From Harmonia axyridis (lineage: Eukaryota > Arthropoda > Insecta > Coleoptera > Coccinellidae): 64,000 nt of DNA. Of this stretch, positions 22,708 through 33,663 are shown one piece after another; positions within the stretch are counted from its first letter, which is position 1, and every line of letters starts with the position of its first letter. Under the pieces are notes generated by a model, which was given only the letters and a program-made list of their open reading frames with translations, had not been told where the DNA came from and did not search any database. Location: NCBI RefSeq assembly GCF_914767665.1, contig NC_059507.1, positions 15,314,001-15,378,000 on the forward strand, in the 5' to 3' direction. A program made the translations under genes and the position numbers.

Positions 22708-23404
22708 ATCCCATAACGCAATCACGCTCACGATAATCACGAAACCGCAAATTAAGCTTAATTAATTCGTCGCGTATGTGTCGAACTACAGGGTGAACAC
22801 TCGAAGCTTCGATTTTTCGTAAATCGTCAGGCGTTACGAATTCCTTCGTATGTTTAACAATTTTATGTTTCATATATCAGCGTGTTCGGTACCTAGATCG
22901 ACTTCCTGCGAGTGGACGTAATGAACCTCCGTTTTCCAATATGGGGGCAACGTCTAATTTGCGAAAGAGAAAAAGTGGGAAAAAGTTATGGGCCACCGTG
23001 GTAGTCAATTAGTCAGGTTCGCCCAATAATTACCAATTAATGCAAATAAAACTAATGATTGCTTCTGACACCATGTATCCGCAATGAGCAGCAGCAGCAA
23101 GCGAGGCTGAAGGCCCAACAAGATGCCCTTGGCACCTTGATGAAGTATTACAGCGGTCCAGAGATAACCTGAAATGTACCTAGATGCTGATGAGAGAAGG
23201 AGACTCGATAGAGAGAACTTAAAAAACACTAGTAATTTTACTTTATGTTTTACCTTTTCCTCTCATCTAACAGAATATAATAACTCGTATGAAGTGAATA
23301 AATAGGTTGATGTATGGTTTGAACTCGATGTCATCCAAAATACGAATAAAATTGACAGGAACGAAAATTATTACCGCTATGACTTTGCAGTGTTCAATTT
23401 TCAT
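22708..23404. other. Unassigned stretch with a short minus-strand frame
   Basis: A 67-codon minus-strand frame ends in the tandem repeat (22873 to 22670) and reads FVTPDDLRKIEASSVHPVVR and DELIKLNLRFRDYRERDC. Its composition is protein-like, but I do not recognise it, and a stop lies directly before its ATG. Nothing else is identifiable. Confidence 0.3.
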
Positions 23405-26075
23405 TCTCTATCATCTCAGTCATAAATATGAGGTTTTCCAACACGAATGACAATATGACAATTCATAATGAGTTTTTGGATTATAATTATTTCAGTAAAC
23501 TTCAATGAAAATGTTTAGTGCTTTCACTGCTTCTTCCGAAATTCGAGGCTTGATTGTAAAAAACTGATTATGCATTTATGATTCAAAGTATTGTCTATCG
23601 CTGGCCTCTACTTTCTTCCATCTTTCGGGCCTCGTACGAATCCCGGGTTGAAAAATTGGTTATCTTTTGAAGCGATCCACGAATAGATTAAATTTTTTAC
23701 TTCTTCATAAAAACGGAAGTGCTAGTCAGCCAGGCCGAGTGCCATTAATCGAAACAAGTAATAGTCCGAAGGAGTAACATCTGAAGAATACGGCGGTTGG
23801 GGTAAGACTTCCCATTTCAACGTTTACAAATATGTTTTGACCACTTTCGCAACATAGGGTCGAGCATTGTCATGCTGTAAAATAACTTTTTTCGGCAACC
23901 GTCCGGGAAGTGCTCACTTCCCGGACGCTTTTTCTCTAAGGAAGTAGCATTTCCCGGCCTAGTCCGGAAAGTACGTACTTCCCGGACTAGGCCGGAAAAG
24001 CATCATAGAATCCATAGGAACCGAGATAACGGCTGACAGTTCATATGAAATTAGTTGTCAAAAATTTGTATGTTTTTTTATCGCAATCGTAATAAAATAT
24101 GGAAATCAGCAGCGATAGTGTTATTTTACATTGTTGCCGAAAAAATATTGTACGCAACACGCCCGAAAATGGTTTTTTTGGACTCACAGACTTCCAGGAC
24201 TCGCTTACGCTCGTCCTGGAATTTTGTCTATTCGTCCAAAAAAACCCTATTTTCCGGACTTGTTACGTAAATTACTATTTTCGGCAACCGTCCGGGAAGT
24301 GCTCACTTCCCGGACGCTTTTTCTCTGAGAAAGTAGCATTTCCCGGCCTAGTCCGGAAAGTACGTACTTCCCGGACTAGGCCGGAAAAGAATCATAGAAT
24401 CCATAACAACCGAGATAACGGCTGACAGTTCATATGAAATTAGTTGTCAAAAATTTGCATGTTTTTTATCGCAATCGTAATAAAATATGGAAAGCAGCAG
24501 CGATAGTGTTATTTTACATGTTTGCCGAAAAAATATTGTACGCAACACGCCCGAAAATGGTTTTTTTGGACTCACAGACTTCCAGGACTCGCTTACGCTC
24601 GTCCTGGAATTTTGTCTATTCGTCCAAAAAAACCCTATTTTCCGGACTTGTTACGTAAATTACTATTTCGGCAACCGTCCGGGAAGTGCTCACTTCCCGG
24701 ACGCTTTTTCTCTGAGAAAGTAGCATTTCCCGGCCTAGTCCGGAAAGTACGTACTTCCCGGACTAGGCCGGATATTTTATTGCGATTGCGATAAAAAAAA
24801 CATGCAAATTTTTGACAACTAATTTCATATGAACTGTCAGCCGTTATCTCGGTTGCTATGGATTCTATGATTCTTTTCCGGCCTAGTCCGGGAAGTACGT
24901 ACTTTCCGGACTAGGCCGGGAAAGAATCATAGAATCCATAGCAACCGAGATAACGGCTGACAGTTCATATGAAATTAGTTGTCCAAAATTTGCATGTTTT
25001 TTTTATCGCAATCGCAATAAAATATGGAAAGCAGCAGCGATAGTGTTATTTTACATGGTTGCCGAAAAAATATTGTACGCAACACGCCCGAAAATGGTTT
25101 TTTTGGACTCACAGACTTCCAGGACTCGCTTACGCTCGTCCTGGAATTTTGTCTATTCGTCCAAAAAAACCCTATTTTCCGGACTTGTTACGTAAATTAC
25201 TATTATCATGTTTTTTGTTGTATTGCGGTCTTTTGTCTTTAACAATCGCCTGTGATTGTTTCAGTCGGTTTTTACCAACTCCTAATACATTACGCCGAAC
25301 TAGTCCAACCAAATACTGCGCATCACCTTGAAACCGTAAATATTCTGTCTAGCCGTTGACATGGAAGCATGGCTGGGATATCCATATGATTTTCTGCGCT
25401 TGGAATTATCGTAATGAACCCCTTTTCCCTCTTCAGTCACAATGCGATGCAGAAATCCCTTCCGTCCCTGCCTTGCAAGCAGCTGGTCACAAGCAAACAA
25501 ACGCCGTTCAATATCTATCGGTTTCTTATCGTACAGCACCAAATTTCCTTGTTTCTGAAAATCATTCCTATCACTTTGAGGCGTTTTGAAATGGCTTGTT
25601 GCGTCACTCCCAATGATCCTGCCAATTCTTGTTGCATTTGACACGAGTCTTGATTAGGTAATGCCTCTAATTCTGCATCTTCGAAAACCTTCTCTCTTTC
25701 ACCGCCATGCTGGTCTTCGACGTCAAAATCATGGTTTTTGAAACGTTGAAACCACTTTCAGCACGTTCTTTCACTAATAACGGCCTCACCATAGGTATTT
25801 GAGAGCATTCGATGAGCCTCAAACGCATATTTCTAAATACCTAAATAAAAGCAGAAAATTAAAACCTCCCGCAAATGACGAGGATTCGACTCGTAAGCTC
25901 ACATGTTTAATCGAGAAAAAATTTATGAAATAGACACAAATCGACTAATATTTCGACAGAGTTATGCTTACAAATACCTAAGCTTATTGTATGACATTTA
26001 CTACCTATTCATTTCGACTAGCACTTACCGCTACAACCATCTATTGCAAAACGGCGGAACCAAAGTTGTACATAC
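23405..26075 (-). pseudogene. Decayed mariner, family B copy 2, split by an insertion
   Basis: The left part (about 23515-23890) and right part (25205-26075) together follow the order of copy 1 at 4459-5727. The right end carries the family inverted repeat (GGCGGAACCAAAGTTGTAC). Minus-strand pieces read HRIVTEEGKGVHYDNSKRRK, TARQNIYGFKVMRSIWLD and an N-terminal DFDVEDQHGG-like block, with stops and frameshifts. It is an inactive DD34D mariner. Between the halves lies 1.3 kb of tandem hairpin units. The flank at 23405-23514 is duplicated at 22019. Confidence 0.8.
23891..25204 (+). mobile_element. Tandem triple-hairpin elements nested in a mariner
   Basis: Units of 387-389 bp start at TCGGCAACC (23892, 24281, 24668). 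The third is cut near 24774, followed by an inverted piece (to about 24880) and a last forward copy that ends at 25204. Each unit has three hairpins: TCCGGGAAGTG/CACTTCCCGGA; a palindrome of about 42 bp centred on AAGTACGTACTT between CCGGCCTAGTCC and its complement; and CCAGGAC/GTCCTGG around CTCGCTTACGCTCG. Several overlapping short frames arise but none has a recognised motif. A single copy lies at 42960-43250. I cannot assign the element to a known superfamily. Confidence 0.75.
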
Positions 26076-27060
26076 ACTCAATAAAAATTAATGAAAAACA
26101 CATTTTAGAATTTTTCGATTATCTCAAACAGAAATCAAGATATAGCGAATTATCTGAAACAGTAATTCTTCAGAAACGCCCTGTAACTCGAGAACGAATC
26201 AAGAGATCTATGATCTGCTTTCTGATATCTAATTTAAAAAAAAAAAAGATTTTTTCCAAAAGGATTCTTTCTCTAAGATTTATAGTTTTGGGACGTTCCT
26301 AATGAGCATCGAATTTGGGATACCTTGTTCACTACGTTGACAATTGTTGTTGAATTGGACAACTATTTTTAAGCGTGTACCAAAGTACCAATACAAGTTG
26401 CTGAGCAGTTATTGATTTTTTTAATTGGATAATGGAATAATTTGTTACCTCGATCAAAAACTAGTAATCAATTGTGTAAGTACACCTTACAACCGTCACC
26501 ATCGAATTCGTTCTCTAAATGGCCCCACTATCACACCAAGAACTCCAAGAACCCACTCTAACTTCTTTCACTTTCTCCACGGATTGATCCATTGGTCGCG
26601 AATGCTTTTATGAAGAACGCCATTGGATGACCCATATTCAGACATTATTTTAGTGGGATTTATTGCTAGATTGTGTACGTCCATATGAATGAACCGACAA
26701 TCCATCCAATGCTAATGCTCTGTCACTTCACAACACAAGATTTGAGTGATGTGTATTGGTTCTTCGATTTCACAGACGCTCATTTGGATGCCAGGCACGA
26801 GCGCTTGATTCATGTTCATATTTAAAGTATGCTGCGTGTGAAGGACAATGATGAAATTCAGTATCTTTTTTACTACCATATTCAAGAGGAATTGTTGGAA
26901 TATTTTCGGTGAAAAATTCAACGATTTACCTTTTAGGTAGTTGGGAAATCTGAGCAGTGATTACAGGAATTCGAATTTTTTCTGTGAACCTGTGAAAGTA
27001 TATGGAGTGGAATTCAAGAAATATAACAGAGATTCTGTAAAGGCTCTTACTTTAAGTATA
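26076..27060. other. No recognised gene
   Basis: Short frames without recognised motifs. The part at 26090-26300 (CTGTAACTCGAGAACGAATC and similar) resembles the style of insect interspersed repeats, but I see no second copy in the window. Confidence 0.35.
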
Positions 27061-28124
27061 TCATGTAACTTTGCTTACGCCATTTTGCAGTAGATGGAGG
27101 TGGTGTTAAGTGGTAGTCGAAATAAATAGATTGTAGATGTCATACCATAAGCTCAAGTATTTGTTAACATTACGCCATCGAAATATAAGTCGATTTGTGT
27201 CTGCATTATAAAGTTATTCTCGATTAAACTTGTCAGCTTACGAGCCAAATTCCTGTCATTTGCGAGAGATTTTAATTTTCTGCTTCAATATAAAGAACAC
27301 TGCGGCTGAGGCTCATCAAATGCTCTAATATACCAATGGTGAGGCTGCTTTTATTGAAAGAACGTGCCGAAAGTGGTTTCAACGCTTCAAGAACGGTGAT
27401 TTCGACGTCAAAGACCAGCAAGGCGGTGAAAGAGAGGAGGTTTTCGAAGATGAAGAATTGGAGGCATTACTTGCTCAAGACTCGTGTCAAACGCAACAAG
27501 AATTGGCAGGATCATTGGGAGTGACACAACAAGCCATTTCGCAACGCCTGAAAGCCTTGGGAATGATTCAGAAACAATGAAATCGGTTGCCGTACAAGTT
27601 GAAGCTGAGAGATGTTGAACGGCGTTTTTTGCTTGTGAACAGCTGCTTGCACGGCAAAGACTGGAAGGATTTCTGCATCGCATTATGACTGGAGACGAAA
27701 ATGGGTTAATTACGATAATACCAAGAGCAGAAAATTATGGGGATATCTCGGGCATGATTCCACGTTGATGGCCAAACCGAATATTCACGGTTCCAAGGCC
27801 ATGCTCAGTATTGGGTGGGACCAGCGCAGCGTAGTGTATTATGAGTTGTTAAAACCGACTGAAATCCCTCGAACTATTACTTGTTTCAATTAATGGCACA
27901 CGGCCTGTGTGACCAGTACTTCCGGTCTTATGAAGAAGTAAAAAATTAGATCGATTCAAAATATGACCAGTTTTTTCAACCCTGGATTCATACGCTGTCC
28001 GAAAGATGGAAGAAAGTAGTGGCCAGCAATGGGCAATACTATGAATCATAAAAGTATAAAAATTTTTTACAATAAAGCCTTGAATTTCTGAAAAGAACGG
28101 CGAAAGCAAAGTTGTACGCTTATG
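27061..28124 (+). pseudogene. Decayed mariner, family B copy 3, internally deleted
   Basis: TA-flanked (27059-27060 and 28125-28126). The ends are the family inverted repeats (AACTTTGCTTACGCCATTTT on the left, GGCGAAAGCAAAGTTGTACG on the right). Plus-strand pieces include an N-terminal helix-turn-helix segment (RTWFQRFKNGDFDVKDQ-like, in shifted frames), a block matching HRIMTGDEN and a WWDQ-like block. After the codons for a YYELLKPTE-like run (27838-27865) the sequence jumps to the C-terminal HGLCDQYFRSYEEV-like region, so the second and third catalytic aspartates are deleted. It is non-functional. Confidence 0.8.
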
Positions 28125-28433
28125 TATCTTATTTAAGCTTGTATGAATATGCCTTTCCTGTAGAAATGTACTTCTATGATCAATACAATATCATTCTTCA
28201 ACATCTAGGTAGATTATAGATTAGGTCCCAGATTCAAGTTAGTGAAATGGAAATGAAATGGGTGAGTTTTTGAACTGAATCTCCCAAAAAGAAAAATTAT
28301 ATCGAATGTACAAAAATTCTGAAAGATACATCAGTCTTTATGTTAATTCATTCATTGGATTTATTAGATATTGAATTCAATAATTTCATTTTTCTTCTGG
28401 TCGACATTATAATTTTTTGGCTACATTTGAAAT
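28125..28433. other. Possible eroded ribozyme unit
   Basis: TACAAAAATTCTGAAAGATA followed by CAGTCTTTATGTTAATTCAT (28309-28350) recalls the second half of the hammerhead unit, but the CTGATGA core is not recognisable. Confidence 0.3.
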
Positions 28434-28524
28434 TATATTTCTGAGCAAATGAATACTTTTTCATAAACGTATACCTATATAGGTATACGTATATAAACGT
28501 ATTCATTTGCTCAGAAATATAATA
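28434..28524. repeat. Perfect-arm palindrome
   Basis: Arms TTTCTGAGCAAATGAATAC and the complement pair exactly around a spacer that itself contains the 20-bp palindrome GTATACCTATATAGGTATAC. Confidence 0.75.
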
Positions 28525-29271
28525 TATACCTACGTATACCTATATCAAAAAACATATTGAAAATGCAGGCTTCACGTCGTTCTATAATGATTTAATATTT
28601 TTAACTACTCCTATTGAATTATATATTCATTATTCAACTGCTTTTGAGCAATTAATAGTATCTATTAACAAACATCGTGAGTTATAATAACTCACTGCTA
28701 TAACTCACTATAACAAATCGGAAAAGATGGATCTGTGCTTCTATACTTCTCTACTTCTATTCGATTGGTCGAAAGGGAACATTCCATTATTGTTATCGAG
28801 GGGAGGAATGTCCGAGGGAATGTCACTTTAATAATTTTGACGTTTTCAAATTAAGTTGATATCTAATTATTGTGAATGATTTGCTGAAAACGATTAATTC
28901 AGTTAGTGAAGATGAAATATTATATAGGTATACATTTCCAAAAGACAAACAGCTAATGTTACCATACAGAATTACTTGCCTGAAAAAAATATAAAGGAGT
29001 TTGTAGCAGTAAGGTCATTAAGTCTTCGTTTACAGGGAATGTTTTTTGGTATATTTTAATGCATTTTTATAGGCAACTATTAAGGGTTTTCAATATAGTT
29101 CTATGTCTGTACTCTGTACTGGATTCGAGCTAGCCGAAGCTAGTTCGATTGTGATTGGTGACACTAAGTTTCCATCTCTCTTGTAGTCGGGATCGAGCAC
29201 ATATGTTTATTTCCCGTTCCTTCTGTCTATATTCTAAGTCTGTATTTTTTGATATAGTCGTAGATAAAGTA
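28525..29271. other. No recognised feature
   Basis: AT-rich, only short frames. The repeated GAGTTATAATAACTCACTGC near 28680 is a small hairpin. Confidence 0.35.
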
Positions 29272-29393
29272 TAGTATTCAACTTGCGGTAATGGTCATAA
29301 CTCACTTTGCAGCACTCGCCTGCGGCTCGTGCTGCAAACTTCATCTGCGTGAGTTATGACCTACATTACCGCTCGTTGAATAATATACTATTA
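29272..29393. repeat. Hairpin element with CTCG tip
   Basis: Arms of about 50 bp (TAGTATTCAAC, GCGGTAATGGTCATAACTCA and their complements) close on a tip reading CACTCGCCTGCGGCTCGTG. The tip is of the same form as those at 9221 and 51650 and in the triple-hairpin units. Confidence 0.65.
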
Positions 29394-31169
29394 TCTATCA
29401 ATCTATGTAATGTAATGTAATAATTCAATATTTGTACCGATTAATCTATTAATTTGACCATATGTAACCTGATCAAGAAAACTAATTATGACTTAATATG
29501 ATACAAAAATATAAATTAAGTATAGATTTCATGTATTTAGACCGTAATGAGATATCTACGATTTTTGTCTCGAATAATTCCAATCATTGATAATAATGAA
29601 CCAAACTACATATTGCGATTCTCGGAAAATACCATAACAATGCGAATCTCGACATCAGACAGTTGATTCATGTCAACATAAATTATCGAAAACCTCGCCT
29701 TGTTCCTTTCGATATATCACATAAGTGAAATCAAAATAAGTCGTGAATATAGGCTCTGTTGTCCGCGTCAAAAACGAAGAAAAAAAAGTCAGATATTTAT
29801 AACACATCCGTTGTGCAAGCCGTATAAAATAACTTTCATCAATCATTGCCAAATGAAACTGCAATTCGGCGAATATTTTCTTGATGTATCAACCAGCGAT
29901 TTAATCATAATGAATCACTTATTTTTCAATGGCCGATTGACAGTTCAATACGTTTTTATTTGGACTCCGAGACGCGGCATAATATGCGAATTGAAAATGG
30001 AGATTTTACGATTTTTTGATGCGTTATCTCACGACGTCGGACGTGTATATGTCAACACAGTATGCTCGGACCAGATATCGCTGTGATCTCGAAAGAATTG
30101 AGCGAAATTCAAGAATGCCTAAAATTTTACATTATTTATATTTATATGTTTTAGCAATCTTTATGTGTCGAGATGTATAAAATTTTTAAATTGTTTATTC
30201 AGTCATATTCATGTGTTAATATGTCTTGTCTGTGTTGTGTTGTGATGATAAAGGTATTCATGAAACTGCTTAATGCACTTCTCAAACTGATGTTCACAAA
30301 TTAGTGCTGGAATATATATATCACTAATTTTTCTCAAAAAATATACTTTTTGTGTTTCTTTGATTGCATAGTATATAAGGCTATCGAATTGTTTAATTTC
30401 CAACAGTTATTATTTTTTAAAGTGAATAAAATTTGAGCACTTTGCATGAACAATTATACAGGAAAAGTGTATGAACTTTTTATGTACAGTAAGAGGATGA
30501 ATTAAAACAAAATTCATATCTGCGTTTTTTCTCATCAGAAAAACTATTGGACAGGTCAATTTTGGTTTTCAATTAATAACTTTACGGCATAAAAATTTTA
30601 CTTATGGTGTTATTCATTCTTACAGAGTAATGTTATAATTTTTAATAATTTATAAGAACTCATCTAAATGATGGTGTAAAAAAATGGTAGCATGGTTCAC
30701 ATTTTTTTTGGGAAAAAACACATTTAGGTACTGTAAGAATTAAAAGTGGAATTTTCATGGAATAAAACCTTTATTCACCCAAAAAACTAACGAAATGTAA
30801 CTCAAATGTTCTAATAGTTGTCCGATAATTATTTGGCACCGGCAAATATAGATTCAATTCTCATCGCAAAACGAGTTTAGATTCAAGACATCAGTATTTC
30901 TCTCAGTGTAATCATATGATTCTGAAATAATCTCAAGTTATGACCTCTTTATATACCTAACTAGAAATCTAATTGTACAAATTAGAGAATCCTCATTTGA
31001 CTTATCTAGAAATTGAATTTTTGAAGTATAGATAGAACATGTATCTTACCAAGTTATGAACTGCTCTTTGTTGAATGCCTAAAATCTTTTTGAAATTCCT
31101 ATTTTGACACCTGTAGTGCCACTGATTGCTCATCAAAATTCAAGCAAGAATATTGGCATATTTATAATA
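29394..31169. other. No recognised gene
   Basis: A 128-codon plus-strand frame at 29700-30086 has no recognised motif, no membrane segment and no splice signals that I trust. The rest is AT-rich with short frames. Confidence 0.35.
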
Positions 31170-31769
31170 CAAGGCGAGTCTTTGACTTGTACATCTATTT
31201 CAACCGAAGATTCCTGAGGTCGAAAGAAACACTTTTGAAAGATACAGGCTGTTGGAAATCCATAAAAAAAATATTTCTGATATATATCGTAAATAGTTCA
31301 ATATACTCTTCTGAATTGCTTTTTCTTCATGTTATTAATCATCTCTGAACACAAAATTCCATACACAACTTCCAATTTCTTTATTATGACCACTATATTT
31401 CATAAAAATAGCAAAAATTCAAAGAATCCAACCCTTAAATGTGAGTTCAACGCTCATTAATGAATATTTGACCATTTTGAAAAATCAAAGTGTGCATGAA
31501 GATGAATATCAAAGCTAATTGGGGAGTTTATGATTGTTTTTCTAATATAGCAGTTTATTTCCAAGGTCAAAATAATATCTGTATCTATAATAACATCTTA
31601 TTGAAAAAACTTCAATGTGCCGGTTTTCATGGGTTGACATAGCTCATTAAGAAAATTTAAAATGGCTTTATCCTTTCATCCAGGCCGAATCGAGAAAAAT
31701 GATAAATGAAAATAGTGTTTCTCAAAGATCTACTGTTGAAATATTTGTACAAGTCAAAGACTCGCCTTG
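31170..31769. repeat. TA-flanked palindromic element (IR-7)
   Basis: 600 bp; ends read CAAGGCGAGTCTTTGACTTG inward, with TA at 31168-31169 and 31770-31771. Arms are well matched for about 70 bp and degenerate further in. A truncated relative ends at 14414. Confidence 0.75.
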
Positions 31770-31779
31770 TATAAGTTTA

Positions 31780-32170
31780 GAAGACATTGATTCTTCTACG
31801 AGTTCAGAATTCAAAAACAGCCCCCAAATGGCGAATTTTTGAAAGAATGAGTGTTAGAATCAGCCTTCTGTACGAGTATCATATATTATTTTCTCTAATT
31901 CACCTCAATTTTCATTGAAATTAATGTAATATTTCCCTTAATATCGTTTAGTGATGTTGACATTGAAAAATGTTGATTGGCAGAACTGTTTTTTGTATCC
32001 ATGGCAGAAGAATTCCCAGTACCAACATATAATAATAAAATATAACCATGATTGTATGAAACTCAGATATTCCTGGACGATTTTGTTCTACAAGGTATGG
32101 CAGATAACGGATTTGCCATAGAATTAGGGAAGAGGAATATCTAGCAATTCTGTGACAAAATTTCCGATCG
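31780..32170 (+). repeat. Dispersed coding-like repeat, copy 2, with eroded hairpin
   Basis: Matches 8766-9290 in inverted orientation, including the eroded CTCG hairpin (31780-31885) and the block AGTACCAACATATAATAATA. The frame that is open in the first copy is interrupted here. Confidence 0.5.
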
Positions 32171-32982
32171 AAATGATATTATGCGTTCATATTCAGAATA
32201 ACAATTCTCAGAAATAACAATTTCAAGCTTCATGCAAAATTTTGTGTGGTTTGTTTGAATCATCGAAAATCCAGCAGATTATCAAAAAATAAACAAGGAA
32301 AGCATCAACGGAAATTCTGGGGCTTTTGGAACTATTTCATTCATGCGCCAATTGCACCCTTGGATATACCTTATGCACATTTGTGTGATCTCCAAGGGAT
32401 CAATTAGCGCTTGAATGAAAGACCACCGAAAACTCCTTACTTCACGTGGTTTTCTTAATTTTTATTCAACAAATATCGTAATTACGAATGTCACTTCAAA
32501 ATATTTGGTAATTTCTCTTCGGCACCCTTGATCTGTAATAATATTGAACTACTTAATCTTCACTTTAACCACAGCCAACCACAATTTCATAAAATAACAT
32601 CTAGATAGAAGCGAAATCATAATTTCCACACATATAATTCGTTTTAATTCCATAGTGATGAGAAGAGAACACACTCAACCCATAATGAAACTGTTTGAAA
32701 TTGAATCATTACATAATTACCACAGTAATTCTCTCCCACCTCCCAACACAGCCTCCCCACATTGACACAAATGGAACGCACATTGTACGATCCACAAGAA
32801 CAGGTGGGGTCCCACCACAACCAGACACCACTATTCGTTAAGCAGCCTCCCAATTCTACAGATATAGTAATCATCGAGCACTCTTCGCGGTAGTTACACA
32901 GACGTCTTCGATCTACTCGCGTCCGTGAAAAGACCACAACATGAGATTTACCGTGGAATTTTCAGATGTTTGAGATTCCGAC
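32171..32982. other. Upstream region of the bHLH gene
   Basis: Non-coding flank that should hold the 5' UTR and proximal promoter. A CAGGTG E-box lies at 32801-32806. The 32700-32930 part is less AT-rich than the surroundings. I do not see a convincing TATA box or initiator. Confidence 0.35.
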
Positions 32983-33663
32983 ATGGATTCTTTGCTTCAG
33001 AAGTACAGTGATATATCGCAGCGTTTGACCATCGACTTCTCAAAGGAAAGCTACACTGACCCTAACAACAACAGTGATGAGGTCTTCCAGGAGCAAGTCC
33101 CAATCAAGGGGGACAAGTACTCCCTAAGGCCAAGGGTGTCCCGAAGGTGCCAAGGCTCAGAGGAAAACGTAGAAGTGGGTAAGAAGTCGAAGAAATCTTC
33201 TAAACAAAAATCAGCTCCACTCAGCAAGTACAGAAGAAAAACCGCGAATGCCAGGGAGAGAAACAGGATGAGGGAGATAAATCAAGCGTTCGAGACCTTA
33301 AGGTCCATCATACCTCATGGGCAGGTGCAGGAAATCAGTGGTGCCAACGAAAAACTCACGAAAATAACGACGTTGCGGCTGGCTATGCGGTATATTAACG
33401 CTTTGAGTGCCGCTTTGGAGACCAGTGAAAAAGAGGAGAACTTTTTTTTCGATTTCGATAGTTACAACGATCTGGATTTTTTGTTGGAGTCCGATGGTGA
33501 ATCTTTATCGGTTTCGGAACATTCGTTGATGGCTTCCCCTGATTTTCAGGATTCGGCTTTGTGTCCTTTCGAATTGAGCAGTTCGTTCCCTTCGTTGCTT
33601 CAGTCGGAGTTTGTAGAACATTCACTACCTTCGCCTGAGTTGCAGGATTTTTTTTTTACGTGA
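32983..33663 (+). CDS. tx: Basic helix-loop-helix transcription factor, taxi/delilah-like
   Basis: An intact single-exon frame of 226 codons. The start has a good context (G at -3, G at +4); a short frame opened by an earlier ATG at 32941 stops before it. A KYSLRPRVSRR motif lies at residues 45-55 and a lysine-rich stretch at 67-75. The bHLH domain spans 83-145: basic region RRKTANARERNRMREIN (84-100) with the E-box-contacting glutamate (E92), helix 1 to about 110, a longer loop, and helix 2 from NEKLTKITTLRLAMRYI. The C-terminal half is acidic, rich in serine and phenylalanine, and ends ELQDFFFT, which fits an activation region. The bHLH, the LRPR motif and the phenylalanine-rich end together match Drosophila taxi (delilah), a nuclear regulator of tendon and attachment cells and of wing adhesion. 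It is shorter than the fly protein. A related class A bHLH is the main alternative. Confidence 0.87.
   Translation: MDSLLQKYSDISQRLTIDFSKESYTDPNNNSDEVFQEQVPIKGDKYSLRPRVSRRCQGSEENVEVGKKSKKSSKQKSAPLSKYRRKTANARERNRMREINQAFETLRSIIPHGQVQEISGANEKLTKITTLRLAMRYINALSAALETSEKEENFFFDFDSYNDLDFLLESDGESLSVSEHSLMASPDFQDSALCPFELSSSFPSLLQSEFVEHSLPSPELQDFFFT

Noticed and set aside
23187..23215. CTGATGAGAG...CTCGATA near-hammerhead
   Set aside because: GAAA is GATA, which destroys a conserved core position.
24055..25331. Several overlapping frames of 65-108 codons in the hairpin array
   Set aside because: All arise from the repeated unit in different frames; none shows a domain and none extends across units.
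29700..30086. 128-codon plus-strand frame
   Set aside because: No recognisable domain, no second copy and an AT-rich composition expected by chance; not called a gene.
33395..33625. Minus-strand frame within the bHLH gene
   Set aside because: A shadow of the coding strand; lysine-, proline- and asparagine-rich without a known motif.
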